The translations under genes and the position numbers were made by a program. A stretch of 47,036 nt of DNA from JAIBJN01 sp963847985 (GTDB taxonomy: Bacteria; Actinomycetota; Thermoleophilia; Gaiellales; Gaiellaceae). Under the pieces are notes generated by a model that worked only from the letters and a program-made list of their open reading frames with translations, did not search any database and had not been told where the DNA came from. The DNA is taken from the NCBI GenBank assembly GCA_963847985.1, contig CAWKBS010000010.1, forward strand, positions 1 to 47,036, given 5' to 3'. Positions 33,994-41,794 of this stretch are shown piece by piece (position 1 is the stretch's first letter; every line of letters begins with the position of its first letter).

Positions 33994-35282
33994 CGTCCCA
34001 GAGTAGCGGCCACGTGGCGCAGGAACCGCACACCGAGCTCGACGTCCTCGACGGCGATACGCTCGTCTGCCGAGTGGACCAGCTTCGCGGCGACCTCCGG
34101 GTCCATCGTGCGCATCGGGAAGAAGCCGTACGCGACGGTCCCGAAGGCCTGGCGCAGGAAATGGCTGTCCGTGAACCCGGGCGACACGACCGGGACGACG
34201 CCGGCGTCCGGGTCGTCCTCGGCGACGAAGGCTTCGATCGCGTCCCACAGCGGCGTGTCGAGCGGCGAGCGGGTGCCGCCGATCGCCTCTACCCATTCGA
34301 GGTCGTAGGAGTCCTCTCCGAGCGCCGCCCGGAGTGCCGGCTCGACGTCGGCCGGCGTGTCGCCCGGAAGGAGGCGGCAGTCACAGGTCACCTCGCAGAG
34401 CCCGGGAATGACGTTCGTGCGCGTCGAGGCGGAGATCATCGTGGGCGAGACAGCGACGCCGAGCATCGGCTCCACCATCTGGCGGACTTCCTGCGGGAGC
34501 TCCGCGACGACCCGGTCGAGCTCGTCCGGTTCCGGAACCTCGCCGAGCAGTGCAAGCAGGGCCTCGGTCTCCGGCAGCAGCCGCGGCGGCTGCCGGAACG
34601 ACGCAGCGCGCTCGATGAGCCTCGCCGCGCGGACGAGCGCGTTGTCGGCGATCCCCGGCATCGAGCCGTGCCCGCTGCGGCCGTGCACCTTCAGCTTGAA
34701 CGGCGCGCTCGTCTTCTCGGCGGTCGTGCAGAGGTAGACCTGGCGCCCGCCGAGCTGCACCCGCTCGCCCCCGCCCTCGTTCACGCAGTAGTCCGTGCGC
34801 ACGGCCTCGGGGTGCGCCCGGCAGAGCCAGGAGAGCCCCACGTCCACGCCGACCTCCTCGTCGGCGGTCGCGGCGAAGACGAGGTCGCCCGCCGGCTCGA
34901 AGCCCTCCCGGGCGAGGGTGGCGATCGCGACCGCGGCCGCCGCCACGTGGCCCTTCATGTCGAGCGCTCCGCGGCCCCAGACGCAGCCCTCCCGGAGCTC
35001 GCCCGACCAGGGGTCGACCGACCATTCGTCCGGGTCGGCGACGACCGTGTCCGTGTGCGAGAGGAGCAGGAGGCTCGGCCCGTCTCCCCGGCCCGGGATC
35101 CGCGCGACGAGGCTTGCCCGCTCGGGCTCGAGCGCGTAGAGCTCCGACGAGACCCCCGAATCGCCGAGGTAGTCGCGCAGCAGCTCCGCGGCGATCGTCT
35201 CGTTGCCGGGCGGGTTGACCGTGTTCAGGCGGAGGAGCTCCTGGAGGAGACCGACCGCCTCGTCGCGGAGCGGCTCCGCCAC
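33990..35282 (-). CDS. M20 family peptidase/deacylase
   Basis: 430 residues from GTG 35282, which overlaps the methyltransferase stop; the open frame continues upstream through that gene but has no homology there. Zinc-site motifs of the M20/ArgE/DapE/ACY1 group: LLLLSHTDTVVAD, GRGALDMKGHVAA, ATADEEVGVDVG and, near the C-terminus, SPGFTDSHFLRQ. The dimerisation insert holds KLKVHGRSGHGSMPG. Closest in layout to carboxypeptidases and N-acyl-amino-acid deacylases (EEVG, GALDMKG). Substrate not predictable. Confidence 0.88.
   Translation of the reverse strand: MAEPLRDEAVGLLQELLRLNTVNPPGNETIAAELLRDYLGDSGVSSELYALEPERASLVARIPGRGDGPSLLLLSHTDTVVADPDEWSVDPWSGELREGCVWGRGALDMKGHVAAAAVAIATLAREGFEPAGDLVFAATADEEVGVDVGLSWLCRAHPEAVRTDYCVNEGGGERVQLGGRQVYLCTTAEKTSAPFKLKVHGRSGHGSMPGIADNALVRAARLIERAASFRQPPRLLPETEALLALLGEVPEPDELDRVVAELPQEVRQMVEPMLGVAVSPTMISASTRTNVIPGLCEVTCDCRLLPGDTPADVEPALRAALGEDSYDLEWVEAIGGTRSPLDTPLWDAIEAFVAEDDPDAGVVPVVSPGFTDSHFLRQAFGTVAYGFFPMRTMDPEVAAKLVHSADERIAVEDVELGVRFLRHVAATLGR
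34000..34005 (-). promoter_or_regulatory. -10 box TACTCT for the DUF1385 gene
   Basis: TANNNT on the minus strand exactly 6 bases before GTG 33993, located within the end of the M20 peptidase gene. It suggests an internal leaderless promoter. Confidence 0.5.
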
Positions 35283-36076
35283 TAGCGGCGCGTGCCGAGC
35301 GTCAGCAGGTAGGCCCTCGGCATGCGGATCTCGTCGCCCTCCCGGTAACGCTCGTGGAGCTCGACGTAGCCGCGCCTGAGCTCCTCCCGCCGGTCGTCGT
35401 CGAGCCCGTCCGTGAGCGTCTTCGTCGGCCCGTAGGAAGCGGAGAAGAGCTCCCAGATTGCCTCGCCGGATGGGGAGACGAGCGCTGACTCCGCCGAAGA
35501 GAGCTCCAGCTCGAAGTCGCCTTCCAGCAATTCGGTCACGTGCTCGGGCCGACCCCAGTCGAACGGCGAGCCGGCGCCCGGAGGCGGCGTCGGAGCGAAG
35601 GGCGCCATCACGCGGAACATGTCGCCGATGGTGCTCTCGGGCGTCCAGCAGGCGAGGCCGATCCGACCGCCCGGACGACAGGCTCGGGCGAGCTCGCTCG
35701 CGACTGCAGCGTGATCGGGAGCGAACATGACGCCGCAGCACGAGGAGACGACGTCGAAGGACGCGTCCTCGTAGGGCATCGCTTCGGCGTCGCCGACGTC
35801 GTAGCGGATCACCAGGCCCTCCTCCTCGGCCTCGCGTCTCGCGGTCTCGATCAGACCGTGGGCGATGTCGAGACCGACCACGTCGGCGCCGGCGCGGGCG
35901 GCGCGCTTCGCGACCTCGCCGGTTCCGGTCGCCGAGTCGAGCCAGCGCACCCCGGGCGCAGGCTCGAGCCGCTCGACCAGGTCGTCCTGCATGTCCGCGA
36001 GCGTGGCGCTGACCCGCTCGTACGGCCCGGAGCTCCAGACAACGGCGTGCCGTGCTTTCAATTCCTCGAACGGCAT
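35282..36076 (-). CDS. Class I SAM-dependent methyltransferase
   Basis: 264 residues from ATG 36076 with AAAGGAGCG before it. SAM-binding motif I is VRWLDSATGTGEVAKRAARAG (in part VLDxATGTG), followed by VVGLDIAHGLIETA, then DAEAMPYEDASFDVVSS and ACRPGGRIGLACW, the standard order of the Methyltransf_11/25 group. Acceptor unknown. Divergent from rarA, with 38 bases between starts. Confidence 0.87.
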   Translation of the reverse strand: MPFEELKARHAVVWSSGPYERVSATLADMQDDLVERLEPAPGVRWLDSATGTGEVAKRAARAGADVVGLDIAHGLIETARREAEEEGLVIRYDVGDAEAMPYEDASFDVVSSCCGVMFAPDHAAVASELARACRPGGRIGLACWTPESTIGDMFRVMAPFAPTPPPGAGSPFDWGRPEHVTELLEGDFELELSSAESALVSPSGEAIWELFSASYGPTKTLTDGLDDDRREELRRGYVELHERYREGDEIRMPRAYLLTLGTRR

Positions 36077-36102
36077 GACCCGCTCCTTTCCTCACGGGCG
36101 AG

Positions 36103-36108
36103 CATACT
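36103..36108 (+). promoter_or_regulatory. -10 box CATACT, leaderless promoter of rarA
   Basis: -10-like hexamer exactly 6 bases before GTG 36115; no ribosome-binding sequence on this strand. Confidence 0.5.
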
Positions 36109-36114
36109 GGCGAC

Positions 36115-37353
36115 GTGAGCGACCTCTTCTCCGACGCCGCGGAGAAGCGCGCGGCCGAGACGGCGCCGCTGGCGGCTCGGCTGCGACCCGAATTGCTGGA
36201 GGACTTCGTCGGCCAGGCCGAGATCGTCGGCTCGGGCTCGGCTCTCGCGCGGGCGATCGCCGAGGACCGGGTCGGGTCGGCCGTTTTCTACGGGCCACCC
36301 GGAAGCGGGAAGACGACGCTGGCGCGGATCATCGCGGGCGCGACCGGCGCGGCCTTCGAGGAGCTCTCGGCCGTGTCGGCCTCGGTGGCCGACGTCAGAG
36401 CGGTGCTTGCGCGGGCCAAGGAGCGGCTGGGCGCGGAGGGCCGGCGCACGATCCTCTTCCTCGACGAGATCCACCGCTTCAACAAGGCGCAGCAGGACGC
36501 GCTCCTGCCCGCAGTGGAGTCCGGGCTCCTGACCCTGATCGGGGCGACGACCGAGAACCCGTACTTCGAGGTCAACTCCGCCCTCCTCTCGCGCACGCAG
36601 GTCTACGAGCTGCAGCCGTTGGCGCGCGAGGAGGTCGCCGTCATCGTCCGGCGCGGGGCAGTGAGCCTCGGCGCGGAGGTGCCGGACGAGCTGGTGGAGC
36701 TGATCGCCGTGAAGGCGGGCGGCGACGGACGCTCGGGGCTGAACATCCTCGAGCTCGCCTGGTCGACGGCGCAGTCGGAGGAAGCGGCGCTGGAGGCCCG
36801 GCACGTCGAGGACGCCGCGCGGCGGCGGCCGGTCGTCTACGACAAGGGCGGGGACGCCCACTACGACTTCACCTCGGCGTTCATCAAGTCGATCCGCGGC
36901 TCCGACCCCAACGCGGCGCTCTACTACCTCGCGGCCATGCTCGAAGGCGGCGAGGACCCGCGCTACATCGCGCGCCGGCTGATCGTCCACGCCTCCGAGG
37001 ACATCGGGATGGCCGACTCCCGCGCGCTCCTCGTCGCGAACGCCGCGGCGCATGCCGTCGAGCACGTGGGGCTGCCCGAGGCGCAGCTCAACCTCGCGCA
37101 CGCGACCATCTACCTGGCGACGGCGCCCAAGTCGAACGCGGTCGTGAAGGCGATCGGCGCCGCCCGGAGCGACGTGCGCGAGCGCGGTGCTGTCCGCCCG
37201 CCCAAGTCGCTCCGCGACACGAGCTACCGCGGCGCGCAGAAGCTCGGCCACGGCGAGGGCTACGTCTACCCACCGACCGACCCGGCCGGCTACGACGTCG
37301 ACTACCTCCCCGACGAGCTCCGCGGCCGCCGCTACTACGAGCCGCCGGAGTAG
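36115..37353 (+). CDS. rarA: Replication-associated recombination AAA ATPase RarA/MgsA
   Basis: 412 residues from GTG 36115. Starts with an AETAPLAARLRPELLEDFVG block, Walker A FYGPPGSGKTTLARIIA, Walker B FLDEIHRFNKAQQDALL, sensor region IGATTENPYFEVNSALLSR, and the C-terminal tetramerisation domain KGGDAHYDFTSAFIKSIRG...ARRLIVHASEDIGMAD. Acts at stalled forks. The standard C-terminal YPPTDPAGYDVDYLPDEL tail is present. Confidence 0.95.
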   Translation: MSDLFSDAAEKRAAETAPLAARLRPELLEDFVGQAEIVGSGSALARAIAEDRVGSAVFYGPPGSGKTTLARIIAGATGAAFEELSAVSASVADVRAVLARAKERLGAEGRRTILFLDEIHRFNKAQQDALLPAVESGLLTLIGATTENPYFEVNSALLSRTQVYELQPLAREEVAVIVRRGAVSLGAEVPDELVELIAVKAGGDGRSGLNILELAWSTAQSEEAALEARHVEDAARRRPVVYDKGGDAHYDFTSAFIKSIRGSDPNAALYYLAAMLEGGEDPRYIARRLIVHASEDIGMADSRALLVANAAAHAVEHVGLPEAQLNLAHATIYLATAPKSNAVVKAIGAARSDVRERGAVRPPKSLRDTSYRGAQKLGHGEGYVYPPTDPAGYDVDYLPDELRGRRYYEPPE

Positions 37354-37363
37354 TCCCCGGCAT

Positions 37364-37468
37364 CCACACCTGGCCCTGGTGGGCACGTCCGGGGCCTGGC
37401 CCCGGGCGTGACCGCCGGGGACATGGCCTTGCGATGGTTGCGGGGCGCGCGCGTTGGGACAGGTGTGG
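37364..37468. repeat. Palindromic intergenic element between rarA and etfBA
   Basis: Outer arms CCACACCTG (37364-37372) and CAGGTGTGG (37460-37468). Inside is a strong hairpin CGGGGC-CTG-GCCCCG (37390-37404) flanked by CACG/CGTG (37384-37387 and 37407-37410). Downstream comes GGGGACATGGCC (37417-37428), which shares GGGACATG with the palindrome at 17546. Both ends and internal core suggest a REP-type or non-autonomous mobile palindrome; a role in rarA termination is also possible. Confidence 0.6.
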
Positions 37469-37481
37469 GAAACCCAGTGGA

Positions 37482-37487
37482 TAGGCT
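37482..37487 (+). promoter_or_regulatory. -10 box TAGGCT, leaderless promoter of the fused ETF gene
   Basis: TANNNT exactly 6 bases before GTG 37494, immediately after the palindromic element. Confidence 0.55.
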
Positions 37488-37493
37488 CCCGGC

Positions 37494-39293
37494 GTGAAGA
37501 TCGTCGTCCTCGTCAAGCAGGTGCCGAGCCCGAAGCACGTGAAGCTCGACCCGGAGACGAAGCGGCTCGTGCGGGAGGGAGTGCCGCTCGAGCTGAACGA
37601 ATTCGACGTCTACGCGGTCACCGAGGCGATCCGGCTCCGCGACGCGCACGGCGGCGAAGTCGTGACGATGTCGATGGGCCCGCCGCAGGCCGAGGAGGCG
37701 CTCCGTATGACCCTCGCCATGGGCGCGGACCGGGCGATTCTCCTGAGCGACAGGGTCTTCGCCGTCGCCGACACGATCGGCACGTCGCGGACGCTGGCGC
37801 TGGCCGTGGCGAAGGAGGGCGCCGACCTCGTCCTCTGCGGACGCAAGACGGTCGACTCCGAGACGTGGCAGGTGCCGGCGGAGGTCGCAGCGTTCCTCGG
37901 GTGGCCGCAGCTCACGAACGTCGACCGGCTTGACCAGGCCGGCGAAGGCCTCAGCGGCCGCCGCGAGACGGACGACGGCTTCGACACATACGAGCTCGAG
38001 CTCCCCGCGGTCGTCTCGGTCACCGAGGGGATCAACGAAGGCATCTGGCCCGCGAAGCGCGACGTCGAGGCGACCGAGACCGAGGGCCGGGTAGCCACCT
38101 GGACGGCCGCCGACCTCGTCGATGACGTCGAGGAGGACGACCGGCGCTTCGGTCAGACCGGCTCGCCGACGCGCGTGCTCGCGGTCAAGGACGCCACCCC
38201 CGACCGCCACGGCGAGGTGGTCGAGAGCCCCGACCGGGCAGCCGCGCGCATCCTCGAGCTCCTGGCCGGGTTGGAGGCTCCGTCCGCCGCTCCCTGGGAG
38301 AAGCCGGAACGCCTCGGCGCGAAGCCGGGGGCAAGCTACGACTGCTGGACGGTGATCGAGCTCGGCGACGGCAAGCCGCGACGCATCTCGCTCGAGCTCC
38401 TCGGCAAGGGTCGCGAGCTCGCGGGCAAGCTGGGCGGCGCCAACTGCGCAGTCGTCCTCGGCGAGTCCGCGGACGACCTGGCGCGCTGGGGCGCCGAGCG
38501 CGTCGTCGTGCTTCCCGTCCCGGCCGAGTACTACCCGGACGTCTACGCGCGGGCGCTGCGCGGTTTCGTCGAGGCTCACGCGCCACACGCCCTCCTGATC
38601 CCGTCGACGACCTCCGGCCGCGACTACGGCCCCCGCGTTGCAGGCGAGCTCGAGCTCGGCATGACCGGCGACTGCGTCGACCTCGGCATTGACAAGGCGG
38701 GCCGGCTGATCCAGTACAAGCCCGCGTACGGCGGCAACATCATCTCCGTGATCATGGGCGCGACCACGCCGCAGCTCGCCACCGTCAGACCCGGGATGTT
38801 CGCGCCGGTCGAGCCGCGCGACGAGGCAAGCGCCGAGGTCGAGAGCATGGCCGTCGACCAGGCCTCCCGGCTCCGCCTCGTCGAGCGCGAGCACACGCCT
38901 GAGACCGCCGCCCACGAGTTGGACTCCGCCGAGGTCTGCCTCTGCGCCGGCAAGGGCATCGGTGGGCCGGAGGCGATCCCCGAGCTCGAGGCGCTGGCCG
39001 CCCGCCTCGGCGGGGCAGTCGGAGGGAGCCGTGACGTGACCGACGCCGGCTGGCTCCCCAAGAACCGCCAGATCGGCCTGACAGGCCGGGCGGTCGCACC
39101 GCACCTGCTGCTCGAGGTCGGCGTCCGCGGCGCCTTCGAGCACAGGATCGGCTCCGTGCGGGCGGGCGTCATCGTCGCGTTGAACGCGAACGACCGCGCC
39201 CCGATCTTCGAGCACGCCGACGTGGGGATCGTGGGCGACTGGCGCGAGACGCTGCCCCCGCTCGTCGCAGCGCTGGAAGGAAAGCTGCCCTGA
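37494..39293 (+). CDS. Electron transfer flavoprotein, beta and alpha subunits fused
   Basis: 599 residues in one intact frame. Residues about 1-255 are EtfB: KIVVLVKQVPSPKHVKLDPE, LNEFDVYAVTEAIRLRD, MGADRAILLSD, ADLVLCGRKTVDSETWQ and PAVVSVTEGINEG. A short linker rich in Ala/Glu/Lys follows, then EtfA from about residue 285: VIELGDGKPRRISLELLGKGREL, the FAD-binding C-terminal domain CAGKGIGGPEAIPELEALA, GWLPKNRQIGLTG, EVGVRGAFEHRIG and NANDRAPIFEHADVGIVGD. ETF normally exists as two genes (etfB, etfA) making a heterodimer that carries electrons from acyl-CoA dehydrogenases to ETF:quinone oxidoreductase; here the two are one polypeptide. Leaderless GTG start. Confidence 0.9.
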   Translation: MKIVVLVKQVPSPKHVKLDPETKRLVREGVPLELNEFDVYAVTEAIRLRDAHGGEVVTMSMGPPQAEEALRMTLAMGADRAILLSDRVFAVADTIGTSRTLALAVAKEGADLVLCGRKTVDSETWQVPAEVAAFLGWPQLTNVDRLDQAGEGLSGRRETDDGFDTYELELPAVVSVTEGINEGIWPAKRDVEATETEGRVATWTAADLVDDVEEDDRRFGQTGSPTRVLAVKDATPDRHGEVVESPDRAAARILELLAGLEAPSAAPWEKPERLGAKPGASYDCWTVIELGDGKPRRISLELLGKGRELAGKLGGANCAVVLGESADDLARWGAERVVVLPVPAEYYPDVYARALRGFVEAHAPHALLIPSTTSGRDYGPRVAGELELGMTGDCVDLGIDKAGRLIQYKPAYGGNIISVIMGATTPQLATVRPGMFAPVEPRDEASAEVESMAVDQASRLRLVEREHTPETAAHELDSAEVCLCAGKGIGGPEAIPELEALAARLGGAVGGSRDVTDAGWLPKNRQIGLTGRAVAPHLLLEVGVRGAFEHRIGSVRAGVIVALNANDRAPIFEHADVGIVGDWRETLPPLVAALEGKLP

Positions 39294-40063
39294 AGCTCCA
39301 CGAGCACGCGTGGGGGTCCGAGGACGCCCCGCAGGTCGTCTGCGCGCACGGCGTGACGGGCCACGGCCTGCGCTTCCGCCGGCTCGGCGAGGAGCTGGCC
39401 GGGAAGTTCCACGTCCGCTCCCTCGACCTGCGCGGGCACGGACGCTCGGGCTGGGACGAGCCCTGGACGATCCCGGCCCACGTCGACGATCTGGCCGAGA
39501 CGGCCGGCGCCCCGTCGGACTGGATCGGGCATAGCTTCGGCGGCAGGCTCGTGGTGGAGCTGGCAGCCCGCCGGCCCGAGCTGGTCGGACGAGCGGTGCT
39601 CCTGGATCCTGCGCTCTGGGTCCCGCCGGACTTCGCAGCCGCCCGCGCCGAGGAACAGCGCGCCGGGCAGTCCTTCGCAAGCCCGGAGGAGGCCGTGGAG
39701 GCCCGTGCCGTCGGAGCCGGCCTCGGCTGGCTGGCCCACACCCCGCGCGAGGCGCTCGAGGAGGAGATCGCCGAACATCTCGTCGAGTCGCCTGACGGTC
39801 GCTTCCGCTACCGCTACTCACCGGAGGCCGTCGCTGCCGCATGGGAGGAGATGGCGACCGAGCCGCCCGCGTTCGACCGTGTACGCGTCCCGACGCTCCT
39901 CGTGCTCGGGAGCCGCTCGAAGCTGGTAAGCGGCGGCGAGCTCGAGGCCTACCGCGCCGCGCTCGGCGACCTGCTCGAAGTCGTCGTCGTCCCGGGCGGG
40001 CACATTCTCCTCTGGGACGCCTACGACGAGACGGCCCGAGCCGTCGCCGCGTTCCTGGACTAG
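39290..40063 (+). CDS. Alpha/beta hydrolase, probable CTG start
   Basis: 257 residues if started at CTG 39290, which overlaps the ETF stop as CTGA. The only ATG/GTG/TTG candidate nearby, GTG 39353, would cut off the first strand KLHEHAWGSEDAPQVVCAHG and place the start inside the oxyanion-hole motif HGVTGHG. The nucleophile elbow is WIGHSFGGRLV (Ser in GHSFGG), the acid is likely the Asp of AVLLDPALW or later, and His is in PGGHILLWDAY. Substrate unknown; co-transcribed with the ETF. Confidence 0.8.
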   Translation: MKLHEHAWGSEDAPQVVCAHGVTGHGLRFRRLGEELAGKFHVRSLDLRGHGRSGWDEPWTIPAHVDDLAETAGAPSDWIGHSFGGRLVVELAARRPELVGRAVLLDPALWVPPDFAAARAEEQRAGQSFASPEEAVEARAVGAGLGWLAHTPREALEEEIAEHLVESPDGRFRYRYSPEAVAAAWEEMATEPPAFDRVRVPTLLVLGSRSKLVSGGELEAYRAALGDLLEVVVVPGGHILLWDAYDETARAVAAFLD

Positions 40064-40968
40064 AGGATCCGCGCCCCGAACGCGCTCGCGGCCAGCTCGA
40101 CGGCCAGCGCGGCGGTCTCGTTCCCGCGGTCGAGGATCGGGTTCACCTCGACGATCTCCAGCGAGCCCAAGAGGCCGGACTCGGCCACGAGCTCGAGCGC
40201 GAGGTGCGCCTCCCGGTAGGAGAGCCCCCCACGCACCGGCGTGCCGACGCCAGGCGTCATGTCGGGATCGACGACGTCCATGTCGAGGGAGACGTGGACG
40301 AAGGCCGCGCCCTCGACGCGCTCGAGCGCCTCGTGCATGACCGGCTCGATGCCGCGCCGGTCGAGCTCGCTCATGGTGTAGATGCCGATGCCGCTCTCGC
40401 GCACGAACGCGCGCTCGCCCTCGTCGAGGGAGCGAACGCCGATGAGGACGACGTGCTCGGGGTCGAGTGCAGGGAGCGGCCACGCGTCGCTGGCGAACGC
40501 CTCGACGTCCCGCCCGAGCGCGGCCGCGAGCGGCATGCCGTGCACGTTCCCCGACGGGGAGCTCGCAGGCGTGTTCAGATCGCCGTGCGCGTCCAGCCAG
40601 AGGACGCCGCCAGGCCCGTGCACGGACGCGAGCCCACCGAGTGTCCCCAGCGCGATCGAGTGGTCGCCGCCGAGCACGATGGGCGTCTGCCCCTGCTCGA
40701 CGGCGCGCGCCACTGCCCGCGCGATCCGCTCGCAGGTCTCCTTGATCTGAGCGAGGAAGCGCGCCTGCGGACTACCGCTGGCGGTCGCCTCCGCCACGAC
40801 CGTCTCGACGTTCCCCCAGTCCTCGCATTCGATTCCGAGCTCCTGGAGCCGGTCATCGAGGCCCGCGTAGCGGATGGCCGACGGGCCCATGTCGACCCCT
40901 CGGCGCCCGGCGCCCAGATCGAGCGCCGCGCCGATGATGGCCGCCTTCCTCTGCTGTCCGTCCGTCAC
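40060..40968 (-). CDS. rocF: Arginase (ureohydrolase family)
   Basis: 302 residues from GTG 40968. Mn-binding motifs in order: LGGDHSIALGT, WLDAHGDLNT (usually DAHAD), SPSGNVHGMPLAAALG, SLDMDVVDPDMTPGVGTP. The SPSGNxHGMP segment is typical of arginase rather than agmatinase. Cleaves arginine to ornithine and urea. The stop overlaps the end of the convergent hydrolase gene. The start lies 28 bases from the tRNA, with a minus-strand TAGCCT (40977-40982) 8 bases before GTG that overlaps the tRNA promoter. Confidence 0.9.
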   Translation of the reverse strand: MTDGQQRKAAIIGAALDLGAGRRGVDMGPSAIRYAGLDDRLQELGIECEDWGNVETVVAEATASGSPQARFLAQIKETCERIARAVARAVEQGQTPIVLGGDHSIALGTLGGLASVHGPGGVLWLDAHGDLNTPASSPSGNVHGMPLAAALGRDVEAFASDAWPLPALDPEHVVLIGVRSLDEGERAFVRESGIGIYTMSELDRRGIEPVMHEALERVEGAAFVHVSLDMDVVDPDMTPGVGTPVRGGLSYREAHLALELVAESGLLGSLEIVEVNPILDRGNETAALAVELAASAFGARIL

Positions 40969-40980
40969 GGCCCGTGAGGC

Positions 40981-40986
40981 TACACT
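40981..40986 (+). promoter_or_regulatory. -10 box TACACT for tRNA-Phe
   Basis: TANNNT 10 bases before the first base of the tRNA. It partly overlaps the minus-strand TAGCCT box of the arginase gene, so the two divergent promoters share bases. Confidence 0.55.
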
Positions 40987-40996
40987 TCGCTGCCTC

Positions 40997-41069
40997 GGCG
41001 AGGTAGCTCAGTTGGTAGAGCACACGGCTGAAAACCGTGGTGTCGCCGGTTCGATTCCGGCCCTCGCCA
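40997..41069 (+). tRNA. tRNA-Phe (anticodon GAA)
   Basis: Cloverleaf of 73 bases: acceptor GGCGAGG/CCTCGCC (40997-41003 and 41062-41068), D stem GCTC/GAGC with loop AGTTGGTA, anticodon stem CACGG/CCGTG with loop CTGAAAA (anticodon GAA), T stem GCCGG/CCGGC with loop TTCGATT, and discriminator A. The 3' CCA is not encoded (next bases CTG). Confidence 0.97.
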
Positions 41070-41143
41070 CTGGGAGTGTCCGCTGAACCCTCCGACGAAA
41101 TCGGGCGCAGCGGAGCGAAGCACTGGCGCAAAGGGCAGGGCTG

Positions 41144-41794
41144 CTATTCGCCCGGCCGGACGAGCCCGGACTCGTAGGCGGCAACAACCGCCTGCGTCCG
41201 GTCGCGCAGGCTCAACTTGTGCAGGAGATGCGCCACGTGCGTCTTCACCGTGTGCTCGCTGAGGACGAGAGACGCTGCGATCTCACTGTTCGATAGACCC
41301 TGCGCAACCAGACGCAGTATCTCGAGCTCGCGCCTCGTCAGCTCGCTGAGGTCGGGAGGTGGCGTCGGCTCGGACCGGCTCGCAAAGGCTGCGATCAGAC
41401 GTCGCGTCACCGACGGAGCAAACAGCGACCCTCCTTGTGCGACGACCCGGATTGCGGAGATGAGCTGGTCTTCTGGCGCGTCCTTGAGCAGGAAGGCGCT
41501 CGCGCCGGCCCGCAAGGCGCCGTACACGTAGTCGTCGAGATCGAAGGTCGTCAGCACGAGCACCCGCGGGCTCGTCTCGTCGACGACGATCCTTCGAGTG
41601 GCCTCGATGCCGTCCAGCTCCGGCATGCGGATGTCCATGAGCACAACCTCGGGTGTGAAGCGGGCGGCGAGTGCGACGGCCTCCTTTCCGTTCTCGGCCT
41701 CGCCTGCGACCTCGATGTCGGGCTCCATCTTGAGGATCATGCGGAAGCCCGCCCTGACGAGCGCCTGGTCGTCAGCCAGGAGGACACGGATCAC
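41144..41794 (-). CDS. NarL/LuxR-family response regulator
   Basis: 216 residues. Receiver domain with ADDQ (residues 7-10), phosphoacceptor Asp54 in VVLMDIRMPELDG, Thr in LVLTTFD and Lys in FLLKDAPEDQL. C-terminal LuxR helix-turn-helix: LTRRELEILRLVAQGLSNSEIAASL and HTVKTHVAHLLHKLSL. Its start overlaps the kinase stop, so regulator and kinase are one operon. The nearest plausible target is the divergent lipoprotein/cupin operon beyond the kinase. Confidence 0.93.
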   Translation of the reverse strand: MIRVLLADDQALVRAGFRMILKMEPDIEVAGEAENGKEAVALAARFTPEVVLMDIRMPELDGIEATRRIVVDETSPRVLVLTTFDLDDYVYGALRAGASAFLLKDAPEDQLISAIRVVAQGGSLFAPSVTRRLIAAFASRSEPTPPPDLSELTRRELEILRLVAQGLSNSEIAASLVLSEHTVKTHVAHLLHKLSLRDRTQAVVAAYESGLVRPGE

